From: Phaffia rhodozyma
Lineage: Eukaryota; Basidiomycota; Tremellomycetes; Cystofilobasidiales; Mrakiaceae
Direction of reading: 5' to 3'
Assembly: GCA_014706385.1 (NCBI GenBank)
Contig: JACGZH010000002.1
Coordinates: 1,116,001 to 1,180,000 of the forward strand
Length of the DNA: 64,000 nt
Shown: one piece after another, positions 11,075 to 23,500 of the stretch
Position numbering within the stretch: the stretch's first letter is position 1
Layout: the number at the start of each line of letters is the position of its first letter
The notes under the pieces: generated by a model
The model's database searches: none
The model's input: only the letters and a program-made list of their open reading frames with translations
Told to the model about the DNA's origin: nothing
Translations under genes and position numbers: made by a program

Positions 11075-14000
11075 ATGAGGTCGGCCTCGTTGGCCACCAC
11101 ACTCGTCTTGGGGTTCTTTCTGACTCACCCGGTGGTTGCCAATGCACCCGAGAATCGTTCGTACCATTATTTCGTTGTTCCCGGCTCGACAATTGGTTTC
11201 CCTTCAGCCGTCTTTCTCTACTGAAAAGGAGAACTTGGCAATCTCACGAACGTTTCTTCCTTCGTCCGCTATCTATCTTTTTCTTCCGGATTGATCGCGC
11301 CCACGATAGAATTACATGGCCGGTTCATTCAGTATGTCATCTCTTTGCATCTCTCTTGTTCTCCCGTCTTGATCAACTTGAGTATTTCCTCTATACGAAA
11401 AATTATCTCTGACCCAGAACTTTCACGAACGCGGACACAATGATTATTGTAAAAATACTCTCCGTGCGTCGCGTCACTATCACAGTATAACTGACATCCA
11501 TCCCGATCCATTCTACGCGCGAGGATCATCTGAAGCGGATGCGTGTCACTCCCGAAATGACGACTTCAAAGTAGAAGTCCATGATCAAACGGCTGGGCTG
11601 GTGACACAGGTCAGGAGCAAGTCCGGAGAATTGATGAAAGATGATAGAAAGGGCAAGAAGAAGAAAGACAAGAAGAAGAAGAAGAAGAAAGAGAAGGATG
11701 GGGTTGGTAGATGGGGAAATGGGCCTTCGTATGTTATAGTCTCTTCTATGTTGTTGCTCTGCGAGAAAGGAGCTGATGGACGCATGCTTGTGTGTATCGT
11801 TATCTAGAGATTGCGACGCACCGTTGTCGTTGATGAACCTCACATTCGACTGGTTGGAGAAAGAATGGGCGGACAAGGTTGACTTTGTCATCTGTGAGTC
11901 GGTCCCATATGTGAAAAGCCTTCGTGCTACTTGTCTTTTTGTCATAAGACAAGTTTTGACCACAGCCATTGTGTTCAACTTGATCGTGTACTATGTAGGG
12001 ACTGGGGACAACGCCAGGTAAAGTCTCTCGTATCTTTGGAAAGAGGACAGAGATTTACCGCTCATGTCGTGCGCGCGCGATTCTTTCTTGGCTCTCCCTC
12101 TCATGTTCACAAACAGACATGATATCGATCGAACTCATCCACGAACGCCTAAAGAAATCTTTGAACTCAACCGGATGGTTGCCGCTAGGATGGACAAAGT
12201 TTTCACCTCCAGAGGCGTGACCGTCGTTCCTTCTTTGGGAGTAAGTCCTCAATCTGAACCATCAATTTTCAGAGAATTCTAGGCTGCATATTAATTTTTT
12301 TAAAAACCATTCAACTGCTCTTGTCCGGTTGATCCATAGAATAACGATATTTATCGTGAGTATCTTTTGTCACTAGTGACCTCGATATTCGACCGTCCAA
12401 AAGCTCATAAATGTCGAATATTTAACAGCGCACAACATCCTGACTGCTGGGCCGAACTCGGTCACCAACGAGTTCCTCGAGTGGGTCGTTTTGCCTTACA
12501 CAATCGTCACCTACTCGACCATCATCTTCTGATACTTGTATCTTCTCTATTCTATCTCTCCGTAGCATCTGGAAACACTACATCCCTGCCGAACAGTACC
12601 ATGTTTTTCAAAGAGGAGCATACTTTACATCAGAAGTCATCCCAGACAAGTTGGCAGTCATCTCGTTGAATACCCTCTATTGGTATGATTCCAACAAAGG
12701 TCCGTCTAAACCGATTCACTCAGCAAATTCAAGCTCCGATCCTGATGCTCGTTTCATTCTTGTCTTTCTCTTCTTCGCCCTCTTTCGTTGTCAAATGAGA
12801 GCAGCGGTAGACGGATGCGCGTTCGGTTCATCAGAGCCGGGAGCACTCCAAATGGATTGGCTCGAAGTTCAGCTCGAAATCTACAGAGATAGAGGGATGC
12901 AGGTTTGGCTGAGTGGCCATGTTCCACCTAGCGCGGGTAACTATTTCCCAGATTGCGTGCGTTCTTTCTCTTCTTCACCACCCGACGGCTTTCGGCAGAA
13001 AGAGCGCGCTTGTTTGTATTCAACTACCTCGCTAACGTTTTACCATCTCGTGTTCACAGTGGTACAGATATGGGCTTCTCGGATTGCGTTACCAGGATAC
13101 CATCGTCGGTCACACGTATGGCCATATGAACGTCGACCATTTCTTTTGGCTAGGTTCGTTTTCCTCAAATAAGTCTTCTGCTCTGCTATCAAATCATTCG
13201 TATTCGGAACTTACTCCTGACGAATCCTTCCCGAACAGACTCTGCCTCACTTGACGCATATCGAACGAACCCTGATTCATTTACTCAATCATCGACCAAT
13301 ATTCAAAATCAAATGACGTCTCTTGTCGCGTCTTCTTCTTTCTCTTCTTCCTTCCTCTCCTCCTCTTCATCTTCCTCATCGTCCATGTTGGCCCCCACGT
13401 CCCTGTTCGACAGCAATATCGAGATTACGAAGAGTAGAAGCAAATCTGGGTCGTTACAGGGGGATATCTTAAACTCCTGCAAGGAGATGTCTGAGATGAA
13501 AAAGTTGGACATGGGTGACTATGCGGCTGTCAATGTCGGACCAAGTGTGATCCCAACTTATTTCCCTGCACTTAGAGTATTCACGTTCGTTTCAATCACC
13601 GATCTTTTCTCTGTTTCGTTGGCTATCCTGCTCATGGAAACTGACCGATAGGAAAGACGACATGGCCTGGTTTTGCTTTGTGTGCATACAGGTACAATTC
13701 TACAGCCGAGCCGTTTAAACAGGTCCCTTCTTCCTACTTCTCCACTCCAGTCGACGATGTCACAGAGGAGAAAGAAGAACTTGAAATCGACGATGATACG
13801 TCTGACGATCTACCCGCCCTTGGTGACGATGAAGAAGATACGCACTCCTTGTCTGATTCCGAAATTGTAGACTCTCTCAAGAAGAAGAAAAAGAAGAAGA
13901 AGAAGAAGAAGAAGAAACAGCCTGTCCCGGGAGATAGATTCTGTAGGAGAAAGAAGAATAGAAGAAAGCCGATCTGTCAACCCAGGTTGCCGAGATATAT

Positions 14001-14690
14001 AGATCCGAGAAGTCCAAGTCGAACAAATGGGTTTGGAACGCCTTTGGGCTATGCACAGGTAAGCTCCTTCCGTTTACCCTCCTTCTTCTTCATGGAGAGA
14101 ACTGCTTGTTAATCTCTTTTATCATCACAGTTCTACATGCCTGACGTAAACCGACACTCCTCTACACCACCAGAATGTATGTTCTTCCTTTGGCTTCACG
14201 TCTTCGCTGTATCTCTCTTTCGGCTGATCAATGGTCAACTGCACGTCTTCAAACAGATCTACTCGAATACCTCACATACAATCCATCAGTTCTCGATCCA
14301 TTCTTCCCTCCTCTTCCACCAAACAGCTCCATGTCCTCTTCATCATCTCAGCCACCGCCGATTCCCCTCCACCTCCTCCCTCCTTGTCTCCTTTCCTCTT
14401 CATCGTCCTCATTCATCGCCTCCAAAGACGATGACGGGAACAAAGCTGATCAAAACGAGACGGAAAGACTTCGAACCCACTACGCGCCATATAACCTTTC
14501 AGACTTGACGATCCCTTCATACGTCTCGCTTTCCAAGAAGCTCGCGAGCGACAAAGTTCTTTGGAAGCGGTTCCTGGAGACCATGTTTGTAGGAACCGGG
14601 AGGGAGAATGGTGTCAAGTCTGTCGTCAAGTCAAAATTCAGTAGAGTTGAGGCTGACGGTAGAAGCGAGAGCGATGAGAGAGAAGGCTGA
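11075..14690 (+). CDS. PPN1: endopolyphosphatase Ppn1 (metallophosphoesterase)
   Basis: About 13 exons. Ppn1 cuts inorganic polyphosphate chains in the vacuole. An N-terminal hydrophobic segment (residues 4-22, ASLATTLVLGFFLTHPVVA) is the expected signal anchor. The calcineurin-like metal site is complete once exons are joined: GRFIHITDIHPDPFY (D-x-H), DFVIWTGDNARHD, VVPSLGNNDIYPHN, QVWLSGHVPPS and VGHTYGHMNVDHFF. These are the family motifs in the family order. SDCDAPLSLMNLTFDWLEKEWADK is also typical. The 3' third has Asp/Glu-rich and Ser-rich stretches, then RFCRRKKNRRKPICQP and a C-terminal helical part. Two lysine-rich runs made of AAG repeats, at about 11645-11700 and 13880-13920, are unusual insertions. 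The start at 11075 is the first ATG giving the anchor. Some central exon borders are inferred. Confidence 0.88.
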
Positions 14691-15212
14691 AAAATGGCTG
14701 GAAGCGAGGCTGGAACGGGTTGTGTACGAGTAATTTTGCCGCGCATGATTCCTGTCATACTCGTCGGGAAGGACGAGAATCATCAGAAAATTCTCAAACT
14801 CAAGTTTTCATCATATCATTCTTTTATTTCCTTTCGATTCTTTCTCTTCTGTATACTCTTGCATCGTTTTTTTTCTTCCTTTCTTAAGGTCAATGATATT
14901 ATGGCTTAGTCAAGGTTATGCTAGAGAGACAAATAACGTCGTCGCTTCTGTCTTTCTCAATCATTTTTGGTGCGCGCGGAATAAGATCAATAGAAAAGCA
15001 GGGGTATGGGAGGAGGATAGATATAAGCTATGGGGTGACACAAATTTAAGTGACGGAAAGAAGGAGAAGATGTGCAAAGACGAATTTTGGAGTATATTGC
15101 TTTGAAAACAAGAATAAAAGGAGTGATTTTTGCAGAAAGGCAAGCCCTAGCAGAAAAAAAAAACGGTCCCTCTTGCTTCTACAAATCGCTTTTTATACAA
15201 TCAGCCAACCCA
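14691..15212. terminator. convergent 3' region between PPN1 and LAG1
   Basis: A 522-bp gap between convergent genes. It is AT-rich with T and A runs and no protein-like frame. It likely holds both 3' untranslated regions. Confidence 0.4.
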
Positions 15213-17321
15213 TTATTGAGTCTTTTTAATCACCTTCTCATCCTCATCTTCGTCGTCTGATCGTTCATCTTGCACCCTCGTTCCTCGAATCGATCGGATA
15301 AGAACTCGCCAGATCAAGAAGTACCAGAATAGATTGAGCAACTGGATCAACATGATGGGAATGAATATTTGATATTTCATCCAGTGAACCATCCAGACAC
15401 CGGCAGGGGGATTCCATTGCTTGGCGTACTCCGGGATCAGATCAAATTCGAACCAAACCGACCAAAGGATGATGAAGTTAAGGTAATGTCGGAGGTATGT
15501 CCAGACGATAACAAACCATCCAAACAGAATGGTGGACGCGATTCCAGACGACTTGGGACCCTCACTGTAGTTCACGCATTTGGCGAGAGCTAGGAACACG
15601 TCGCTGATATCCATAGTCACGAAGACAGCGTTTCCGATCATAGTCAACTGATCAAGATATCCAAAGTATACGAGGTGAGCGATAAAACTCTTCGAAAACA
15701 ATATGAGGCCAAAGATCACTTACATTGATAGCATAAGACCATCCTATTTATGATCAAGCATAATATATCAAAAAATAGATGCAGTGGCATGATGATTAGA
15801 ATTCAAGGTTTGACGGCGCGACACTCAGATATAAACTCACCAATGAGCCATAAAGTCACGCAATGCTATTGATGGGAGGAAGTTTGTCAGATTGATCAGA
15901 TAACGGGATCCTCGAGTACCACGCATACCTACAGTAATTTGATAGACTCACATGCATAACGAGCTCAGCGTAATCCTTTCGGGGCTTTTCGATCTTCAAG
16001 ACTAATATGAACATCTGTTGAAGCCAGTATGAGAACTGAAGCCTGGATGCACGATGATCGCAAACGAACAACAAAACAAATACTTTTGTTGAGAACATAC
16101 AAAAGGGGTGCATATAATGACGTCTTTGTTCAAAAAGATTGTATCCTTACAAGTAGTAGTATTTGATGGTAGCCTTCATTTCCCAATGCGGATATCCAAT
16201 CCAAAACTCTTCCGTGTTGAAGTCTTGATAGTGATTGCATACGTGACCACACACGAACTGTCAGTCTGGAAAAAAGGGCTATCATGATGAAGCGCACATG
16301 AAAAGAACATAGTTTTGACCTACACCAGGTTGGAAGGTCGGTCATAAGGTACTATTGATATAACTAAAGTAAGTCTGATGGTCAGGTGTAAGAGGGTATG
16401 AGTTATAAAAGTACGGACCAATCCGAAAAAGCCCATGGAACCATAATACATAGCGGAATAAGCTTGCTCCTGAAACCGAAGGATCTTGGACCCTCGGATA
16501 CCAAGCTTTTTGGCGAGCGGCCGAAGAATGTAAAGTGTTATTGCTTGTCGGATGAAGGAGAACGTAACGATGTGGTGAAGAAGGAAGACAACATCCTATT
16601 TGATAATCAACATTGTCGAGATTCAGCGGAATGATATAAGAGAGACCGAAGCCGATGGCTCAGAAGATGAACAGGCACAAATGAAAGGACAAACAAGAAG
16701 GCCTTTTCCGAATCTAGGATCTCCAGGCTGAGAGTGAGGAGCGGGCAAGGGATAAGATATGAACCAGAGAGGAGCAAATGGGTTGGATTGTGGGATCTGA
16801 AGCGTGGCCGGAAGGACCGGCGCGACATAAGTTTGAATGAGCTCGTAATTGAGGTAGAGAGCGAAAGATATCGCCAACATAATACCACTCGAAGCTTTCG
16901 TTCCCAAATTGCGATAGGGATTCAGATAGAGTATGAACGTGTAAACAATTCAGCCCAAGAGCGACACAATATCAGGAACGGACAAACAAACCTGGAATCA
17001 ACATCCATCTCCCAGTTGTGAGATCTTTCCAGAATCCGAAACTCGCAGGCATCTCCCCGGCAGCAGGTATAGCCCAGATGTCCTCTTTCTTGACTTTCTT
17101 TGAAAGTTTCTTTCCGGGCGACCCTGAAGAGGAATTGCTGGATTTCGTGATAGTTGAGGGGGCATCGGTAGGTGAATGAAGAGGTACCTGACTGTTAACA
17201 TCAAGACAAACAGTGAAGTTAGACACGGCTTTCGAGATAAACTAGGAATAGAAAGCAAGATACTTGCCTGAGTATGTTGTTGATCGAGTCTGATCTGGAA
17301 CGAGCTCTGGGCCTTGACATC
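15213..17321 (-). CDS. LAG1: ceramide synthase (Lag1/Lac1, TLC domain)
   Basis: Roughly ten exons encode a multi-pass ER protein that joins fatty acyl-CoA to sphingoid bases. The start ATG (17321) gives a basic leader, MSRPRARSRSDSINNILRQ, then a lysine-rich stretch and KKEDIWAIPA. Membrane helices follow. The Lag1 motif is intact: FWIGYPHWEMKATIKYYYL, then YWLQQMFILVLKIEKPRKDY and the catalytic double histidine AELVMHHCVTLWLIGWSYAIN, which forms across the intron at about 15870-15950. The next part is NAVFVTMDISDVFLALAKCVNY, with the acidic residues typical of the family. The C-terminal tail is acidic (DERSDDEDEDEK), a region that is phosphorylated in yeast Lag1/Lac1. The gene diverges from PRP4 across about 280 bp, which must be a shared promoter. 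Confidence 0.92.
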
Positions 17322-17604
17322 TCTGCTGCTGACTATTGTCAATGAAGGTGATGGTCAACAACAGGAAGTAAAGACAACGAAAGGGATGATCCGCCTTAAA
17401 TGTGCATATTCATGGTTACGGTGTTCAAGATTGTGCTGACTAAGCAGTTTCCCTTTTCGTCCCTCTCTTACGCTCTCCCATCTTTCTCATTCCTCGTTCG
17501 ACCTCTATCATCATCATTAGCAGCAGTAGCAGCAGCAGCGGTGGTAGCGATAGCAAGCAGCATAATTTCCTTCTCGTGTGCTTTCAAAACTAATCTAACA
17601 GCAA
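17322..17604. promoter_or_regulatory. bidirectional LAG1/PRP4 promoter
   Basis: A 283-bp divergent promoter. It holds a pyrimidine-rich stretch on the plus strand (about 17450-17515) and a run of AGC-type triplets (about 17517-17550), GTAGCAGCAGCAGCGGTGG. No TATA box is evident. Confidence 0.4.
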
Positions 17605-20199
17605 ATGAGCGCATCCAATCCATCGGGTCAGGACGTGGGTCCTCGAATTACTCTTTCTTTTACGTACCTTCCACCTCGTGTCAGATAACTAACTTCACCT
17701 CACCTTTGACCTCTCAACATATCGATGATTCAATCCATGTTCCAACTCATTCAAGGTCGACCTTGACGCTCTCAGTACGTGTTCAAGGTCTTGATGCTCG
17801 TCCAGTTTGAACAGGAATATTGATCTTCCTACCTTTGGGGTCTCGCATAACAGTGGAGGAGGAGACTGAGACCTATGGAGGTGATCGGCTCCAAGAGGAT
17901 AATGCGGCCATATTGGAAGAGTTGGAACGCAAGAAGCGAGCCAGAAAGTTGGCTAACGTTCCAACAGACGACAGGAAAGTTCGAGCAAAGCTCAGAGAGA
18001 TGGGAGAGCCAATCACGCTGTTCGGTGAAGGGGTATGTACTTCTCATTCAAGACAACGCGTCAATCAGAATGACATACGAAGGATCAAATCGATTACTCT
18101 TCCTGGTCGAATCGTTGATGCTACGCGTGGTGCCTATTCGAAACGTGGTAACCGCATGTTGAACTGACAGACTTCTCTGAAAATCATGAAATCTTACAGG
18201 CAGCTGACAGATATGCTCGTTTGAGATATGTCATGTCTCAAATCCAAGTGGCCAAGGAGGGTCTTGAAGGCATGGACGGTCAAGAATCAGACGGAGACTC
18301 TTCAAGCTCGGATGGAGAAGAATCTGATGTGCGCTTTTCATTCGTCACTTCATTGATTTTCTTCTCTTTTCTATTCTTGAGTTCAGTTTCTGCATCAGTA
18401 TTAAATTCACGCGCTTGCCATTTTTTTACAACAGGAAGAATTCTATACTGAGCCTAGTCTACCAGACCAGCTCTTAGCAGCTCGAAAAAAAATAGCGGCA
18501 TACTCGCTTCCCATTTCTGCCAGAAGGTTAAAAAAACAGAGAGTTGAATCGGCCTTACCTATAGGCCGTATCCTAGAGGTTCGGAAGAAAACTTATAAGG
18601 ATCTCAAGGTGCGCTTGTCCCAATTCTGAAACATGACACCGTTAATTGTTTTCGTTCTGTTAAAAGCTTGCTTATCATTTTACATGCTTCATATCCGACC
18701 CCGACTCGGGACGTTTAGACAATGCAACTTCTCGGTTCTCAAATTGGAGATACCCGACCAATCTCTCTTACACGATTTTCCCCCAATTCCAAGCTGATCG
18801 CAACAGCCTCATGGACGGGTACGGCCAAGGTGTTCGACGTGCCTAATTTAAATGAAAAATCGGTTTTCAAAGGACATGATACTCATTGTAGAGGACTCGC
18901 TTGGCATCCAAAGGCGACTCTGTCGCTCGGAAGCGAAAGCGTCAATTTGGCGACGGGTGGTGGGGAGGGAACAGTCAAACTCTGGAGTCTGGACAGGTCC
19001 GTTCTTGTGTCTTTCAATTTGAAAACTGTTTTGTCAGGCCATGCCAGAATCTCGTTATTTATCCTAGGTTTCTATCAAATATATAGCCCAACACCATTGA
19101 GAACTCTTGAAGGCCATGCAGCGCCTGTAGCTAGAGTAGCTTTCCATCCATCTGGAGACTATCTTGCTTCGGCGAGTTTCGATGGATCTTGGAGACTTTG
19201 GGACACCGAGACTGGTCCGTTCATACTCCTTTTACTTCCTATGTTTGGTATGTGAACTTAGAAAACTATCTGCTTTTCTCAAAAACAAATATAGGGGAAG
19301 AGCTATTGCTTCAAGAGGGTCACTCAAAGGAAGTGTATGCCGTCGGATGGCAAGATGATGGAGGGTTAGTAGCTACTGGGTAAGTACTTCAAAGACTTGT
19401 ATGCGGAAGACTTCTGTAACCATGTTCAGAATCTTGTTGTTAATATGCCTTTCTCGTGAAAATGTGGTTGGTTAGTGGTCTGGATGGTATCGGACGAGTA
19501 TGGGATGCTAGGACTGGTCGAACCGTTTGGGTACTGGATGGGCATGTCAGACAAATCACCGCTCTAGATTGGAGTCCTAACGGGTATGTCATCACTTTTG
19601 TATTTGGTTTATACGTAGGCTTGGTATACTTCACTTGACTATTTCCTTCTTGTCTGTCTGACACATCTCTTCTCTTGCGATACAGGTATCAACTAGCTAC
19701 TGGATCTGCAGATGACTCTATCAAGATTTGGGACATAAGAAAACTGGGATGTACATACACCATACCTGCACATCGTTCACTCGTATCCGACTTGAAATTC
19801 TTCCGATCGATCTCCGAACGACACTCCCTCCTTTCTCTTCCCACAACGGAACCAACTCCAACATCGACATCAATCAAGACTGAATCGAGCGAAGCAAATA
19901 TGGACGTCTCCATGGATGGAGAACCTACAAACGGATCATCATCGAACTTAGACTCTTCTACACACTCATCAGCAAACACTCTCACACCCCATATCAACCG
20001 GTCAGGCCTTTATTTAACTTCTGCAGGATATGACTCCACTATCAAAATCTGGTCTAGTGACGATTGGCAACTTGTCAAATCCATCACTACCGATTCTGGT
20101 AAAGTCATGAGTGTAGATGTCGACGGAGAGGGAACTTTCATGGTTTCAGGAAGTGCCAACAGAAACTTCCAACTTTACGGAGGAGAAGGGTCGCTATGA
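17605..20199 (+). CDS. PRP4: Prp4, WD40 protein of the U4/U6 snRNP
   Basis: About nine exons. Prp4 binds Prp3 in the U4/U6 and U4/U6.U5 particles and is needed for spliceosome assembly in the nucleus. The N-terminal part carries the PRP4/SFM motif ([19 protein letters not shown], then [18 protein letters not shown]) followed by an acidic region ([14 protein letters not shown]). Seven WD40 blades follow, for example [79 protein letters not shown] and [15 protein letters not shown]. Between the last blades sits a Ser/Thr-rich insert of about 60 residues (19840-19995) not usual in the family. Exon 1 probably ends near 17688 and joins a small exon at 17756-17775, then TGGAGGAGG at 17853. This solves the frame, but the first donor (GTCAGA) is weak. 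Confidence 0.93.
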
Positions 20200-20597
20200 G
20201 CTAGGCTTTGATGTAAAAAAATTCGAGATTACGATGATGACTGATCTTAAGTTGCTATTATCAGAGAATTTTGCTATTTGGCTGATCACTTCTGCCCCTG
20301 AAAACGCGCTTTGGACTAAACAGAGAGGAAAACAGAAAGATCCTCACACTCAGATAATCAATCAACATATTAAGCATTAGTTATTCGGTAAGCGAAAATA
20401 TGCCAAAACTTGGGAGTCAAGCACGGCAACACGATGGAATAAATAATCAAGACAACAAACAGAAAAAAAGGATGTATCCCAGAATTTAACAAAGATGAAA
20501 GGCCCGGAACAGAGAACAAATAGATAAATAGATCCAGAAATAAACCCATCGATTGATAAAGAACTGAGTTTCATGGCGATATGGATATTCAACTTAA
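20200..20597. terminator. convergent 3' region between PRP4 and the first histidine kinase
   Basis: A 398-bp AT-rich gap between convergent genes with no protein-like frame; it should carry both poly(A) regions. Confidence 0.4.
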
Positions 20598-23500
20598 TCA
20601 GAAAACACCAAGGCTTCTTAATTTGGATAGCAGATTTTCTATTCGATATGGTTTTCTAATAGTTGGAATTGAAACAACCGCACAAAGAGATATGGTGATT
20701 TTTAGTTTTTGATGTATCAATATTGAAAAACAAGGGTGAATACATACAGGACTACCTCATCCATTCCCATTCTAAGAGCTTGCTCAATTTGTTGTTGTCT
20801 GAAAATCAAAATTATCAATATTCGGGCTCAACATGTCCTTACGATAGAGTGAACGAAAAAATGGATTTACCTAGCATTTCCAGTGAGAGCGAGGACGTTG
20901 TGCCGTATAGGAAGCTCTCCAGTAGATTCCATATGTCGAATCTTTTGAATCGCAGTAAGCTAGTAAGTCAAATTGAGAGGAGGAAGGTTTAAAAAGCATG
21001 AGTCAGAAGTTTTGTAGGTCAATAGGACGTTCGGACATCGATTGGATGAGCTTACACCGTCCATTACAGCTATATGACATGAAAGACAGATCGCTCGATT
21101 GGTAAGAATGTCTGATGACGAGAAAATGTATTTCAGATTATGGGAAAGCTCAAGCTCTACTTACGCATCTCCAAGTCCATCAAAACCACATCGTACGACT
21201 CCCCACGCGCGACTCTTTTATTAATCATATTCAAGGCCTGTTGACCGTCATCCGCCAAATCAATCTGTGTAATTCCAGCCTTAACGAGTTGTCGATAGAG
21301 AACTTTGGGTATGCACACAAGTAGCAAACAAACGTTTCATTTTGGGGACAAGGAAGTTGATGAAATTGAGATATCTGTAAATGTTGGCTTTACTAACCTT
21401 TCTGGTTGATCAAGTTATCTTCGACAACGAGAACAAGACTCTTGAATTGAGGCGAGAGTGTAGCCTTGGAGCTTGAAGCACGTGTTTTCTCGGTAAGAGT
21501 AATTTGTTTGGCGGCCTCGATTGGGGTAATGATTGGTATGAGAGAAGCTTTCACGAAGAAACGGAAGGCTGATGAAAGCGGGCCATAGTTAGAACTCAAA
21601 AAATTCTTTTTCGAAGCAGGGTTTATGTTAACTCACTGCTGCCTTGATCTTGACAACTAGCTACTTCAATTTTACCGTCCATCAACTCGCAAATTCGTCG
21701 GCACACATACTGTTAAATAAAGTACATTAGTGAATCTTAAATTTCTCTTGAGTCGGAGTTAAACTTGATCTAACCAAGCCTAAGCCACTTCCACCGAACA
21801 CTGTGCCATACAAGATGATACCGAACAAAAGAGAGCATCAGTTTAGAAGAGACTTATTTGGACGGCGGTGATGAAGACAAACCTGCATGCGTCTGAGCAG
21901 AGGCTTGCTTGAATCTCTGAAACAGTCTCGTAAGCTCTTCTTCTGAAAGACCCGGTCCACTATCTTTCACTGCCCCGTAGATCCAGATATCTTTTTCGCC
22001 GATAGATGCGAACGAGGAGGAGTCCAAGTTCGCAGGCGGTGGTACACAAGAGTCGTCATCCGGAGGACAATTTCGAATCTTTTTCATGATAGTAGATTTT
22101 CAGATTTAACACAGTGCTGCAAAATGATGATGAGAAATGAACTAACCTCTACGGAAACTTGAATTTCTCTGACAGGCGACGTGGCGGTAAATCGGATGGC
22201 ATTTGCTAAGAGATTGATAAGAACTTGACCAATTCGCTGGGGATCTGTAAGCAAGTCTAGTTTCGATTCTTTAAGCGATAAAAGCATTGGCCCAAAAGTA
22301 AACGACAGGTCTATCCTCTTGAGTCGACTGTATAAAAGGGCCGAGATCGATTAACAAAACGAGCAGATTGTGTATGTCTATCAAGTATTTGAAACTTACG
22401 CTTCACTTGCAAAGATGGCAAGTCTACAAGTAGGCGAACAAGATGATCAGAATAAGAAACTCCGAGACATTTGGCTCCGCTGAGACGGAAACACGGTAAC
22501 TTACATTTTACGCGTCTCTTTGACGAGATCCGTTTGACTAAAGTACCACGAAACCATGAACACATTCAGCAAATGACTTAAAGAGCTTGAATGGATAAAA
22601 AGAAACTGACACTGGATATATTTCCAAAGTTGATAGTTGTATGCGGGCAAGCTTGATCATCAAAAAGATTGTAGAGTTTCGGGAGTTAGTTCGAGTAATC
22701 GTGAGGTAGTGACAGAAGTCTACAGTGCTTACACTGAGCACATCATTCGCAATGCGCTCTTGAGACTGAGCCATTGTGATGATCGCGTCCAAGCTTTCAA
22801 CATCTTCTTCAATCATTGACAACAAAGATGTGGTCGGACGCAATCCAACATCGGATGTGAGAGCTCTGTGCAGCTCTTTGTGGAAGACTGAAAGAAAGAG
22901 GTAAGTAAGACCGACTACATCTATGCTAATGAATGAGAGGCGGAAATTACATTTCAAATTATCCTTGCACAACTCGGCATTTTGTAAGATGGCGCTGACG
23001 GGATTTCGAATCTACAACATGATAACTGAGTAAGAAATCTGACTACGAAGATCAGTGTTAGCGGCTTACCTCGTGACTCGTGACATCGATCAACAGTTCC
23101 TGTTGCCGACGGCCTTCCTCGGCCTCTTGTCTTTTGATTTCTGCTTCTTGCGCGCGGAATTGAAGTTCGACGGTTCGCCTGTCATGAATTATATGGGTAA
23201 GTGAAGTATCCATTAGTACAACCAGACCAGATCACGTACTCGGCAAATTTTCTCTCAAGCTCGATTCGTCCTGTAAACGTCAAGATGCGTTAGCTTTAAG
23301 CGTCCGAAACGAGAATCATGATTTAATTGTGGGTGTACATACGTTTCCCCATTTGCATCTGAAGATGTGCTCGTGCAACTATGACGTGGATGGACAGACT
23401 CTGTTAGTCTGTTCAATAAGGTGGGCGAGTTCAAATCAAGAGGATACGCACCAATTTCTCTAGATGAGAAAGGTTTTGTTATATAGTCTACCAAGAAAAT

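Noticed and set aside
17228..17321. GC donor in LAG1 intron 1 (CAG/GCAAGT)
   Set aside because: The frame starting at the real ATG (17321) uses a GT donor 4 nt further on (GGCAA/GTATCT) and joins in phase. The GC version needed a start codon that is not ATG.
17680..17780. Apparent frameshift in the N-terminal part of PRP4
   Set aside because: Splicing 17688 to 17756 and then 17775 to 17853 restores the frame, so no sequence error or pseudogene is needed, although the first donor is weak.
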